The position numbers and the translations under genes were made by a program. From Cladopsammia gracilis (lineage: Eukaryota > Cnidaria > Anthozoa > Scleractinia > Dendrophylliidae): 64,000 nt of DNA. The notes beneath the pieces are model-generated. The model saw only the letters and a list, made by a program, of their open reading frames with translations. It did not search any database and was not told where the DNA came from. Positions 1 to 11,738 of this stretch are shown here, in pieces. Within the stretch, counting starts at the first letter, position 1. Every line of letters starts with the position of its first letter. Location of the stretch: contig JAJGOT010000259.1 in assembly GCA_022457155.1 (NCBI GenBank), positions 870,501 to 934,500 of the forward strand, written 5' to 3'.

Positions 1-39
1 ACAAAATACCTTGCCCACGTTGTCTTACGTTACAAAGAT

Positions 40-160
40 ATATAAATGGAAACCAGCAAACGCAATGTAGGAGGGGGGGATAACCTTCTGATGGACAAGC
101 ATCCCATCCAGGAGGGAGATGTAGTAATGCTCTCAGTCAGTCAGTCAGTCAGTCCCGTGT
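40..160 (+). mobile_element. degenerate tRNA-SINE body fragment
   Basis: 'tataaatgg', 'gataaccttctgatggac' and 'aagcatcccatccaggaggg' align with the body of the SINE at 63362. It is followed by a (cagt)n tract at 137-155. Confidence 0.55.
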
Positions 161-547
161 CTGCCACCAAAATCATGATCTCATCTAAAGCTTTAAAATA
201 AATCTGTAACTCTACAGATCAGCTTCTGTATTGTTATGTTGTCTCACTTTCATTATTTTCAATTAGATTACTTTTCCCTGCCTCGAACAGTGTTTTGTTT
301 TTGATAATTTGTAGGGCAACTGTATTTAGATTAAATAATTTATTATGTCTGAATAAAGTTTCTGTTTGTTGTTTGTTTGTTGTCACTTTATGCTGCACAA
401 ACTGGGTTAAGCACTGGCAGTTGTGGGGCTCTTGGCTTGTAAAAAGTTTGCCTTGCCTTGCTTGACTATGTACTGATAAAGCACAGTCACACTCACTGTG
501 CACAATAGTGGCCTGCATGGAACGCAGCTTCAGTTTTTGTAGCATAA

Positions 548-700
548 GCCACTCCACCCTGGATGGAATGTTAGTCCATTACAGGGCTATTCTAAGCATT
601 GTTAGGTTTCCCTAATGGGTGAAAAGTGCCCATTTATACACTTGGTAAAGAAAGATATTAAAAGCAAGGTTTATACCACTAACCTTAAGATGAAGAGTTC
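548..700 (-). mobile_element. degenerate tRNA-SINE fragment, reverse orientation
   Basis: The reverse complement contains gccctgtaatggactaacat, then tccatccagggtgg and ccaagtgtataaatggg, matching the intact SINE body in inverted order. Confidence 0.5.
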
Positions 701-826
701 AATGTACACTGTTTAATTTACCCTTTTCATTCTGGTTATTATAAATCACATAACAAAGGAAACAGTTAAAAAAAAAAAACAAAGGAAACAGTAATCTAAA
801 TTACTTGTTTTTTTTTTTATCTTTAG

Positions 827-3800
827 TCATGGGACCTTGTTACTTTGACTCAAAACTATCTTCATCTTCTGATTAGCTGCATTAAAGATAGTAAGTGCCT
901 TGTACATGCATACATACACACACATACATACATACATATGCACATACGTACGTACATACATGTACATACATATGCATACATAACTTTATTTGGTAAAGCA
1001 GGTTCAAAATGGGCAATTTTACAGCTGATGTCACCTACTGCAAAATATAATTACTGTATAAATTTTGATAAAGTTCGATGCCTGTATTATTTATTATTGC
1101 TGTTAAAAAGTTGGGAGGTGATCCATAAACCATAGGATCTAAGATCAGCTGTAATAACTTACTTATGGTGGGGGGGGGGGGGGGGGGGGGGGGGTGATAT
1201 CTCACTTTATTATAAATCTCACAAGTACCATTTGGTTTTAGTTGTTGCCCCTCCTTTTTCAGGTTCTCTACCTCCGATTCCCTCTCCCCTTCTTTCATCC
1301 TCCTGCATTTAAGAGCCATCACTGTCTTTATTTGACGTGTCATTTAATTCTGGTAAAGGGGATTATTAATAACCCTCACCCTGGGTTCCTTCCCCTGCTG
1401 CCTACCCAGTGCATCCCACCCCCCCCACCCCCCCCCCCCCCCAAGTCCTCTACCCAAGAGCTTTCACTGTTTATTACTGTACTTTCCTTTTATTCAAGTG
1501 AAGGTGGATTATTAATACACTGTATCTCAGGATGGAGAAAATTCCATGTTCTCTCCCCCCCCCCCCCCCCCCTGCTGCCTGTCCTCCCTCCTCATCCACT
1601 ACTTGACAGTCATTACTATCTTTTTCTTTCTCGTAATTCAGGTGAAGGTGGATTGTTAATACACTGTATCTCAGGATGGGATAGAACTCCTTTATTTGTG
1701 TCTCTTCTAAGAATGTCATTGTGGGCAGTAAGTTTTGTTTATTGTTGTTGTGTTCATTCCTTTTAGATTTGGTTTGGAAGATTTCACATGGTTACAGTCA
1801 ATTCACTAAGTGTCATTTTTTTTGGATTGCTTCCCCTTTTGATGGGTTAAAAATTTTTTGCCACTTTCTCAACCAATCACAAGTGAAATGAAAACTGATT
1901 GATTTAGTCACCCATTTCCCTGCACTTGAGGCTGGCTACATACATGTATGGTGCATATTTATTTTGCACAGATGTGAATGGTTTCTCGGGTTGTCAGCAT
2001 CCGTTTTTGCTTGGCCAGTGATTACTTATTGTTTTCAGTTTAGCCCCAATATTTCTTCCTCAGTTAAAAACCCCTCTTCCAAACTTTGTATTAAGTAAAC
2101 TTGCTATTATTTAGCCCTCAGACATACAGGGGGGGGGGGGGGGGGGGAGGAGGTGGGTTGTTGCCACCTCCCCTTGAGGTTTTTCTCCGATATTTTCAAG
2201 ACTATTTACGATTAGCACATGCCGCTTTCAGTAGCTGTTCATTTATCGTTAAGACACATTTTGGTAAAGTTTTGCGACGCCCAGTTGCTATGGTAACGAG
2301 ATATGACATCATAAGTAACATGTGGTCAAGCCATTTTTGAATAAAAATGCGTGTTTTTCACCTTTTTTCAGTGAAAAAATATATAAAATGCTACCAAAAG
2401 CACCAAAATGTTTAATTGTATGTTATTTTGCAACTCCAGCAAGCAATAATTGCAATTTCTACATTTTCCTGATAAATTTGAATTTTCAGCAAAATCCAAG
2501 ATGGCTGCCATCTTGGCGGCCAGTTTGGATGACGTCATGGACCCCCAGCAGTGTCACAATCCATAATAATTATTACCTTATCTTGTAAAGCACATCATGG
2601 GCCAGGCGGTGTGCGTCACGAGATTTGACCAATAGCAAGCCGTTGTTTAAACAATAGTCCTCGCGGCAAACAAGAAGCTATTTCAGCGCGTGGAGTTGAA
2701 AAAATTGTTCCTTTTCATGGATTTCAGCGATGTTAATTGAAAATGTTTTCAGGCAGAATTAAAGAGAAATATCCCTTCTTCGTTATGGCTACAATTAAAT
2801 CTTACATTCGAGCACAATGACTGCCTTAGCTGACCTCAAAGTAAACCTACTCTGCTCAATTGCCACATTATCGTAAACTGAACTTTCACACCTTTTCTTA
2901 GACTTCTCATTCCTTTACACGTTTGTTTTTCGAAAATAATTTGGGACATACAGATAATTTAGCCTTTCTTCTTTGAGAATTTCGGGGTCTACCCAGGTCT
3001 ACCCCTTTTAGTTTTCTTGGTTGAAGCCGTTCAAAATTGATAAGTTCACCAACTCGCCTAGGTCTCCTGGTGAGTAACAATAATTTTCTGTGCCCACGCG
3101 GCGGTCACGCGCGTCCTTTATCATCTTCTTGTTTGGTCTTTTTTCGACCAATTTTCCCTCAATTATATTTGAAGGAAGAAAATATTCAAACCTTCATAGG
3201 TTTTGATGTTCAAAGTGACTTCTTTTGTCGGCGTTTGCAGTGCTTGTTCTGTATAATATGTGGAGCGGTCTTTGCGTGATTTAGGTCTCGTGGCGTTGAC
3301 CCGTGCATAAATTTGATCTTTCCGGTTGTCTTGTTTATTGAACGGATTGTTTGTTTCGATTCAAATCAGAATAGTGTGTCAGAGAAAAAGAAAAACCGGC
3401 CTTTACGAAGTAGTTTTGCGTTTGTAAACTTGTATATTTGATTACTTTCCCAAAGAAAAGGTGCTAGATTTAAATTCAGGCTAAATAAGGCAAACGTAGG
3501 AGATGCTCACTCCGTCGAGACGAAGGGAAAATGAGCCGCCACACAAATTAACCCATCGGGCATTGCAAGTCGTGACGCACACCGCCTGATCATGGGCTAT
3601 CTATTAGATGTAAAATATTTCTGAAATGTTGCAACATCACAAAAACCCAGGGGGGGGGGGGGGGGGCAACGAACCCCCTCCCCCCTTGTACCACGGTGTA
3701 TGTCCGAGGGTTAATGTGATCTCCAGTTTACAGTTCGAACATTTCAAACATTGGCAACATAATTTGATATTATAAAAAGACAAAGTAATTCCCTTTATAC

Positions 3801-6800
3801 CATGCAGTGGTGACTGATGTTTGTTTGTTTGCTGTTTGACTGCAGGATGGTCGCATTCACCAGTCCTTGAGTGCAGCAGAGATTCTGTTTCTAACAATAG
3901 CTTATGATTGGTTTTTATTTGGGTAAGATGGTTGCTTGGAACTGACATATTATAATCAACCTTGTCAACATAATAATAACAGTAAACATGTCTTATATCT
4001 TTAGGATCAGCAACAGTAACATAACACTCCTCATGTCAGACTTGATCATTCAGTTTTTTATTTAGTTTCAGAATTGTCGACTAAAAATTTGCTCAATGAG
4101 TTTTAGTATTGATGCTAATATTTATTATAACTTACACTTAACTTTTACTTTTTTTGTCTTTTACAGGCACGGTCTTCCTGAAAGACTTCAACGTGGAGAA
4201 GAGGTACAAACATACTTTGTACTGACAGTATCTTCCTACTAGAAAGCATAACATCTTTTAGTACAGGATCCATGATATTCCCCAGCAAGAGACCATATAC
4301 AAAACAATTTGTCTATGGCGAATATAATTAAATTTCTGCAGTTGGAAATTAGCATGGAGAATAAACACTATGGACCAGAGGAAGGTTCCCCTTTCTTCTT
4401 CTGCTTCTACATCTTCTCATCTATCCCCTAGCAGAGATCTGGCTTACTGGTTGGCAGGGTGAAGGCAATTGGGACAACCCAAGCTATTTCCAAAGGGTTT
4501 TGATTCATTTTCAAAGAAAGTAAAAGACATAAAGTGATTCATCGTTGTGAAAGAAATTCCGGGCAACTTAATCAGTTCAACTCCTAAAACAAGCTGGGGT
4601 ATTTTCTTGTCATATCTTTTGTACGTTTTGTGGTATGATAATGAGTTAATCAAAAACCTTTTTCCACTTTCAGGTTTTCTTCTTCTGTTTCAATTTCTTG
4701 AAAAACATTACTTCGGATGACTTTTCTGTAAATACATTAACTCGAAGGTATGTGTCACTCAATTATGGACAAACTGTTTTATTTTTAAAGTTAATTATCA
4801 CTATGCTGTCTTAGTAGTTTGATCACTAATCGTCTTTTCTTTTTCTTTTTTCTTAGATCCTCTGACAAAAGAAGTGACTCTGTAGGCCATTTTGAGGCTG
4901 GGACAGTCCTGTTAGGTAGGTTAATTTCCTTGTTTATAGTTTTGTCTTTAAAACGGGAACCGACAATGACAATATGAAAAAGGAAGGCCATGCATTTCAT
5001 CATTTATTTTAAAAGAGTTTTATATTAAACTACTTGTGGAAAATTAAAACTACTGCCATCCTATAAAAAAATTCACAAAATTCTGACCAAGAAAATTTAG
5101 TGTTTTAAAGCTTTATTCTTTAATTTTTAGATGGAATCGTAAAAATGACATAACAGAATTGTCCAAGGCTGTGTCGTTTAGACAGGATTTTTAGATCAAC
5201 GCATTTTCAAGACTGCAAAAAAAGAACACGACAGTAGCATTTAACAACATTGAGCACTGAAGAGGTTTTTAAAAGGCTGCAGCTACAGTGTTTCAGTAAA
5301 CAAACACCCCACCTGTTGACAGCATTATTCAAAATGGTAATAGGTCTTAATAATGGTCTTGAATATCACAGTGTAAATGAAGACGGAATCGCTTTAAAAA
5401 TGTCTTGGTACAGATGTATGAAGGACTTTTTTCATCCTCAGGGTAAAGTAATTACATAATGAAATTTGAAATGATGCTTGTGAGAATGCTGCTCAAAACA
5501 GTGTGACCTAGCCTGACAGGAATTTCCTAAAAAGGTGTGTCCCAGCCCTTAAATGAGAGTAACATTTTTCTTATGTCTTTTTTTTATTCAGATGATCGTG
5601 TGTCACGAGGTAGTAATTCTAGCCTTAGTAGCTGCAGTAGCGTGACAGAACAGAGAACAAGTTTTTTCATTGGTCAGGAGATTACAGAGGATGCTGAGAT
5701 GTCTCCATCATCATTTACAAAGTAAACATGAATTGTTTTTATAGATTGCCTTGCATAAAAAAGCTAACATTGAATTACTGTGCAACCCTGTTGAAGAGAA
5801 ATAGGTCATTGATTGAGATAATGGGAATCTACTCCATCATTTGCCTCCAATTCAAAAATCCTAAGGGCTCGTCAAAAATCAAAAGCAATAATTATATTTT
5901 GTATTAGAGTAGCCTTCATGGTAGATGTAAACAGCCAAGAGGGGAGGGGCAGAGAGCGAAAAACAAAAACAACAAGTAAAATGTCCCTTCCCAATTTTTT
6001 GTGGCTTCTCTTCCCTCCTGTTTGAGCTTGTCACTGTGGCTTTAGATTACCCCCATAAACATCCCCCCCCCCCCCCCTCGCCATGTGTATTATCTCAGAA
6101 TAAAGCCACATTATTTTCTTTTATTTCCGTTATAGTTCTAGTGGTGCACGTGCAATGTATCATTCACCGCCTCACTCTCATGCTGCTGGGTATGATTATG
6201 AGTGTCGGCACCAGTCCACCAGTCCTCTTCCAGTACCACGGCTGTCACGAAAGAACTCAAGTCCATCTGATCAGGTATCTTTCTACTCCAATCACATGAT
6301 CACACGATGATTTCATCCACAAACTCAAAAGTTAGATTACCTTTCAGTGCATAATAAACAGCACCATAAGAAAGTACTGCTCAATAGCTTTCATTTGAAT
6401 GGTCACACTTTAGATTTCATCCACAGACTCGAAAGTTAGAACCACCTTGTACAGCATAACAAATAATGTTGTATAATCACTCTGCAGTGAAACGACAACA
6501 AAATAATTTCTAATTTAGTACCAGTAATAAAACTAGACTTATAGGAGGGGGCATCTCGTTTACTGATCACGCATAAACGGCATTAAACATAGCTGAATAC
6601 AACTATCATAATAAACCTAGATCAGACATAATACAAAAATTTACTAAAGCAAAAATTTTTAGATTGAATCGGATCAAGAAACGGAGATGCCGTCGAATGA
6701 CAACTCCCAACTGACAAACTCCTTAAATATTCAATCCGCAACTTGATTACGTAACCTACATACCAACGAATCTACATACCAACACACGGCTATATTACAA

Positions 6801-9800
6801 TAACAACGTGAAAAATTATATGTGCTGCTGGAAAATACTGCTCAATAACTTTCATTTGACTCAAAAGTTACAACAAAGAAAAAATCTGAGTCCCCGACAG
6901 GATTGGAACCTATGACCTTCGCTCACCAGTCAGATGCTCTAACCACTGAGATACGAGAGACTTGTGACGAGTTAGGCCATATACTACGTTCATGTATGAC
7001 ATGCGTCCTGAGTACTGCTAGGATCAACAATGTTGAAAGCGTCATGTGAGGTGATAACTTTGACTCTAACAACATTTCATTCTATCTTTCAGAAATCATC
7101 CTCTTCATCCGTTTGTGGAAGGTAACACTCTGCACTCAATTGATTTTAAGATCAGTTTACTGTTGACTGTCCCAAATCTTAAATGAACTTACATGTACTT
7201 TGGCTTTGTGTTTTTGCTGTGAGCCTGTGCATCATGAAACTTCTATGCAGCTGATAATTGGTTTGTTACACGAAGAAGCATTCTGTGACGACCCAAATAA
7301 GGGCTCGCGTGTTAGACACTGAAATTTGTTTTTACCGAGTGAGTTGATAACTAAAAGTAAATTGGCACCGCAAAGAGATTGAAAAGCTGATGTTTAGAGC
7401 ACCGCAAAGAGATTCAAAAGCTGATGTCTAGAGCACCGCAAAGAGATTGAAAAGCTGATGTTTAGAGCACCGCAAAGATATTGAAAAGCTGATGTTTAGA
7501 GCGCCGCAAAGAGATTCAAAAGCTGATGTTTAGAGTACCGCAAAGAGATTGAAAAGCTGATGTTTAGAGTACCGCAAAGAGATTGAAAAGCTGATGTTTA
7601 GAGTACCGCAAAGAGATTGAAAAGCTGATGTTTAGAGTACCGCAAAGAGATTGAAAAGCTGATGTTCAGAGCACCGCAAAGAGATTCAAAAGTTGATGTT
7701 TAGAGCGCCGCAAAGAGATTAAAAAGCTGATGTTTAGAGTACCGCAAAGAGATTGAAAAGCTGATGTTTAGAGTACCGCAAAGAGATTGAAAAGCTGATG
7801 TTTAGAGTACCGCAAAGAGATTGAAAAGCTGATGTTTAGAGTACCGCAAAGAGATTGAAAAGCTGATGTTTAGAGTACCGCAAAGAGATTGAAAAGCTGA
7901 TGTTTAGAGCTCCGCAAAGAGATTGAAAAGCTGATGTTTAGAGCACCGCAAAGAGATTGAAAAGCTGATGTTTAGAGCGCCGCAAAGAGATTGAAAAGCT
8001 GATGTTTAGAGCGCCGCAAAGAGATTGAAAAGTTGATGTATAGAGCACCGCAAAGAGATTGAAAAGCTGATGTTTAGAGCACCGCAAAGAGATTCAAAAG
8101 CTGATGTTTAGAGCACCGCAAAGAGATTGAAAAGCTGATGTTTAGAGCTCCGTAAAGAGATTGAAAAGCTGATGTTTAGAGCACCGCAAAGAGATTCAAA
8201 AGCTGATGTTTAGAGCACCGCAAAGAGATTGAAAAGCTGATGTTTAGAGCACCGCAAAGAGATTGAAAAGCTGATGTTTAGAGCACCGCAAAGAGATTGA
8301 AAAGCTGATGTTTAGAGCGCCGCAGAGAGATTGAAAAGCTGATGTTTAGAGCACCACAAAAAGATTGAAAAGCTGATGTTTAGAGCACTGCAAAGAGATT
8401 GAAAAGCTGATGTTTAGAGCACCGCAAAGAGATTGAAAAGCTGATGTTTAGAGAACCACAAAGAGATTGAAAAGCTGATGTTTAGAGCACTGCAAAGAGA
8501 TTGAAAAGCTGATGTTTAGAGCACCGCAAAGAGATTGAAAAGCTGATATTTAGAGCACTGCAAAGAGATTGAAAAGCTGATGTTTAGAGAACCACAAAGA
8601 GATTGAAAAGCTGATGTTTAGAGCACCGCAAAGAGATTGAAAAGCTGATGTTTAGAGCACTGCAAAGAGATTGAAAAGCTGATGTTTAGAGCACCGCAAA
8701 GAGATTGAAAAGCTGATATTTAGAGCACTGCAAAGAGATTGAAAAGCTGATGTTTAGAGCACCGCAAAGAGATTGAAAAGCTGATGTTTAGAGCACCGCA
8801 AAGAGATTGAAAAGCTGATGTTTAGAGCACCACAAAGAGATTGAAAAGCTGATGTTTAGAGCGCCGCAAAGAGATTCAAAAGCTGATGTTTAGAGCGCCG
8901 CAAAGAGATTAAAAAACTGATGTTTAGAGCGCCGCAAAGAGATTGAAAAGCTGATGTTTAGAGCACCGCAAAGAGATTGAAAAGCTGATGTTTAGAGCAC
9001 CGCAAAGAGATTGAAAAGCTGATGTTTAGAGCGCCGCAAAGAGATTGAAAAGCTGATGTTTAGAGCACCGCAAAGAGATTGAAAAACTGATGTTTAGAGC
9101 GCCGCAAAGAGATTGAAAAGCTGATGTTTAGAGCACCGCAAAGAGATTGAAAAGCTGATGTTTAGAGCGCCGCAAAGAGATTGAAAAGCTGATGTTTAGA
9201 GCGCCGCAAAGAGATTGAAAAGCTGATGTTTAGAGCACCGCAAAGAGATTGAAAAGCTGATGTTTAGAGTACCGCAAAGAGATTCAAAAGCTGATGTTTA
9301 GAGCACCGCAAAGAGATTGAAAAGCTGATGTTTAGAGTACCGCAAAGAGATTGAAAAGCTGATGTTTAGAGCGCCGCAAAGAGATTGAAAAGCTGATGTT
9401 TAGAACGCCGTAAAGAGATTGAAAAGCTGATGTTTAGAGCACCGCAAAGAGATTGAAAAGCTGATGTTTAGAGCACCGCAAAGAGATTGAAAAGCTGATG
9501 TTTAGAGCACCGCAAAGAGATCGAAAAGCTGATGTGTAGAGCGCCGCAAAGAGATTCAAAAGCTGATTTTTAGAGCGCTAGCCCTTTATCAGAGCACATC
9601 AACACTAGCGGATCATTACCTCCAACTAATCAGAATGCAGCTGTAAAGTTTATTTCCCCTTAATGTTATGACAGCCAATGCAAAGCCATTCATTCAGTAT
9701 TAACATGTATTTTTGACCGCTTTTGTTTCAGTTGGCAGTTGATATCTGGAACAGGAAGTCCAAATGGAACCACTTCTGTCCGTGACTCTCCAAGCTCTAC

Positions 9801-10566
9801 ACTTGGCCATGGCAGCAGTACAACTAGTTTGTAAGTTTCTGTTTCTGTAAAGTTGTACAAGGTCTGCTTTGCACAGATCGAGATCGAGGGGGTATTTTTT
9901 TTTCCTACGGGAGCAGGAGGATCAGAAAAGCTATCGAAGGATTCTAACTTTTTGAGCCTCTGTAATGAAATAAGTGTAGCCATTCAAATGAAAGCTGTCA
10001 AGCATTATTTTTCACCAAGTGACATAAACTTTTAACCCTTATGGCAGCACGCAAAAGTACTGCCGAAGAGGTTTCATTTCAATGGTCACACCATAGTCAT
10101 CCACAGACTCAAAAGTTAGAACAAACGGTACCATGCAAAAGTACTGCTGAAGAGGTTTCATTTGAATGGTCACACCATAGGATTTCATCAACAGACTCAA
10201 AAGTTAGAACTACACTGCATATCTCCATTATTGGAGGGTTACAGTCAGCGGATAAAATCTAAAGTGTAATCATTCAAATAAAAGCTTCGAGCAGTTCTGT
10301 GAGCCTGTTTATTTTTCAATAAAATTATTATCAAAATTAAATTAATAGATTTTAAATTTTGATCTTTATTGTTTCCTGGCAGGGCGGAGAGTGTGGATGA
10401 ATCTTCTGATCGTCAGAAGCGGTTAGGAGATATCCGAAGCTTGTTTCTTCAAGTTTTCTTCAAGGCCGTCGACTGCGGCAACAAATTTGAAGGCGGGACT
10501 TCATTCTCTAGTATTTTTGATCAAGTGACTGAGAAAATTCGCGAAGGTTGGGGCACCGTCGTTTAG
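827..10566 (+). CDS. MTMR14: MTMR14/Jumpy-like phosphoinositide 3-phosphatase, 3' part (5' exons outside window)
   Basis: Eleven exons: 827-890, 1642-1727, 3846-3922, 4167-4203, 4674-4747, 4857-4915, 5592-5721, 6136-6274, 7093-7121, 9732-9830, 10383-10566. They sum to 978 nt, giving 325 residues and a TAG stop. The second exon encodes HCISGWDRTP, the CX5R catalytic loop of the myotubularin family in the form typical of MTMR14. The next exons read ADGRIHQSL, YDWFLFGHG and RGEEVFFFCFNFLKNITSDD, matching the order known for MTMR14. A Ser-rich tail follows, with SWQLISGTGS resembling a conserved block in the vertebrate tail. MTMR14 dephosphorylates PI3P and PI(3,5)P2 and restrains autophagy and calcium release. 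The visible 5' exon starts in phase 0 after a good acceptor, so the N-terminal half lies to the left. Introns carry nested transposons and a 2.2-kb minisatellite. Confidence 0.88.
900..985. repeat. (CATA)n-like microsatellite
   Basis: catacatacatacatatgca-type repeats begin directly after the donor of the first visible MTMR14 exon. Confidence 0.8.
1170..1194. repeat. G homopolymer of about 25 nt
   Basis: An almost pure run of G in an MTMR14 intron. Similar G or C runs occur at about 1419-1442, 1554-1572, 2130-2150, 3650-3666, 6062-6077 and 24438-24451. They could fold as G-quadruplexes and are weak points for sequencing, so exact lengths are uncertain. Confidence 0.8.
1500..1540 (+). pseudogene. 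decayed duplicate of the MTMR14 catalytic exon
   Basis: This stretch repeats the start of the active-site exon at 1642 (GGLLIHCISGW), then departs from it just before the catalytic Arg and runs into a C-tract. The acceptor AG of the real exon (ttcag) reads ttcaag here. A still weaker relic of the same unit is at about 1355-1380. The flanking intron sequence (cctgctgcct, cattactgt-like segments) recurs too, so a unit of roughly 110-140 bp was copied in tandem. It is not likely to be spliced in, because it would remove the Arg and break the frame. Confidence 0.6.
2111..3714. mobile_element. non-autonomous TIR DNA transposon (outer element) in an MTMR14 intron
   Basis: The left end begins TTAGCCCTCAGACATACA and the right end is its inverse (tgtatgtccgagggttaa), each next to a G- or C-tract. 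A related terminal sequence (ttaaccctcagat, accgtggtacaagg) recurs at 54656-54715 and 55983-56042, so this is a family. No transposase ORF is visible. A second element sits inside it at 2603-3588. Confidence 0.55.
2603..3588. mobile_element. 986-bp TIR element with target-site duplication, nested in another element
   Basis: Terminal inverted repeats of 19 bp (CAGGCGGTGTGCGTCACGA and its inverse) match exactly. They are bounded on both sides by ATCATGGGC (2594-2602 and 3589-3597), a 9-bp direct repeat that is the expected target-site duplication. The CAG start would fit hAT with an 8-bp duplication, and 9 bp would fit a Mutator-like element; the sequence does not decide. No transposase is seen. 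Confidence 0.75.
6300..6480. repeat. dispersed ~106-bp repeat (family also at 9970-10230, 34690-34995, 42390-42470, 48615-48880)
   Basis: The recognisable core is aaaagttagaaccaccttgt, followed by acagcataataaacagtacc, then aggaaagtactgctcagtag, ctttcatttgaatggtcaca and a 'gatttcatccacagactc' segment. Copies stand alone or as two to three tandem units in introns of MTMR14 and MAGI and in intergenic DNA. Its origin is unknown to me. Confidence 0.65.
6885..6965 (-). mobile_element. tRNA-derived SINE head, minus strand
   Basis: The reverse complement contains an A-box-like stretch (tatctcagtggttagagca) and a B-box-like stretch (ggttccaatcc) at tRNA-like spacing, followed by gtcggggactcagattttt. 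The anticodon arm does not pair well, so it is a SINE promoter head and not a working tRNA gene. It ends about 130 bp before the MTMR14 exon at 7093. Confidence 0.55.
7367..9576. repeat. 34-bp minisatellite, 65 copies, in an MTMR14 intron
   Basis: The unit is ACCGCAAAGAGATTGAAAAG followed by CTGATGTTTAGAGC. The array is 2210 bp, which is exactly 65 units; phase was checked at 8421 (31 units) and 9543 (64 units), so there is no net insertion or deletion. Variants are single-base: gagcacc, gagcgcc, gagtacc, and attgaaa or attcaaa. Runs of the same variant suggest higher-order amplification. There are no spacers, so it is not CRISPR-like. Stops occur in the unit, so it is not coding. It lies between the 29-nt exon at 7093 and the exon at 9732. 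Confidence 0.95.
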
Positions 10567-10571
10567 GCAAT

Positions 10572-10577
10572 AATAAA
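10572..10577 (+). terminator. candidate polyadenylation signal of MTMR14
   Basis: AATAAA begins 6 nt after the stop codon. It is the nearest canonical signal; a longer 3' UTR is possible. Confidence 0.4.
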
Positions 10578-11380
10578 TTGTTTCAAATTATTTCATAATA
10601 TTTAGGATGAACAAAAATCACACCATGGCCACTAAAGCTCTGTTCACACTGTTTTCGTTTTTGGTTATCTGAATTTTGGTACAATTTTAATGTTCTTCAC
10701 CAGTTAGTTCAAGTAATCACTTTACAGATGCTGACGACGTTGCTTTTAAAAGATTAAGTTTTATCTTACGTTACAATATGTAATTTCATCAATTCATTTT
10801 CACTCCATGCCAAAACCAAACACTCCAACCAATCAAACATTCTAATTTATTTTCCATAAAACCCACAATTTGGTCATTTCTTATTATCATTTTTCAGAGG
10901 ACAGCAAAATAAAAAAAAAATTACCAAGATGTTAGACACTTACAGAACTGCCATGGTATTTTCCTTGAACTCTCTGAAATAGTTTTCATACCAGATAGAA
11001 TGAGATTTGTCTTCAGTCGATGTCTGGCTTGAAGGGCAAAAACTTCAATCTCTTCCAGCTCTATTTTCATAGTCAATCAACAAGGTGCATTTAAATTGCA
11101 CATCATCCATTTAATTCCTATCAAATAGGAGTTAAATAAATTAAGGTTGGTTTGGTGGCAGTGAACTTTAAGTAAAATGTAAGTAACACAAGACTGTATA
11201 ACAGTCAATTTAGTCCAGAACCTGATGACCCCATAAACGCTATTCCTGGTGAAATTGAAATTTGTTGTGGCAGTTTTTGTTGATATGGAGACGTGTATTG
11301 TCTTTGCCGAGGTAAACTTTAAAAGATAAACAAAATTAGATAAAATTAAAAGGGATGTATAATTTTTCTAAGGACTAAAA

Positions 11381-11738
11381 TACAGTCAACTCTCTCTAAA
11401 TGGATGCTCCTCTAAGGTGGACAACTCTCTGAGACAGACACCTCCAGTTGTCTCTGCAACACTTTAGTCAGTCATTTTACTGAACTATCTGTAAGATTGA
11501 CGCCCCTCTAAGATGGACACGTAAATATGGTCTCTGCCACACATCAGTTGGTCATTTTACTGTAACTGAACTCTCCATAAGACGGACACCCCTCTAAGAT
11601 AGACACCTTATTTAAAAGTTGGTCTCTACTACACTTCAGTCGGTCATTTTAATACCATCCTGACTAGACTCTCATTAAGACAGATGGATCGTTCTAGTCC
11701 TGTGATTGTGTTCAGTTCTTGGAGAGAGATGACTGTAA
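11381..11738. mobile_element. MITE-like TIR element with internal repeats
   Basis: Ends are tacagtcaactctctctaa and the imperfect inverse ggagagagatgactgta. Inside, a segment of about 110 bp (taagannacacccctctaag, then ggtcattttactg) recurs three times. It has no coding capacity. Confidence 0.5.

Noticed and set aside
1242..1766. 174-codon plus-strand ORF with proline runs
   Set aside because: It is the MTMR14 active-site exon plus its decayed duplicate read through C-tracts and introns; only 1642-1727 has proper splice borders.
6885..6965. Functional tRNA gene
   Set aside because: The anticodon stem and acceptor pairing fail; A and B boxes followed by a SINE-like tail fit a retroposon better.
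7367..9576. CRISPR-like array
   Set aside because: Units are contiguous with no spacers, the genome is eukaryotic, and no cas genes are present.
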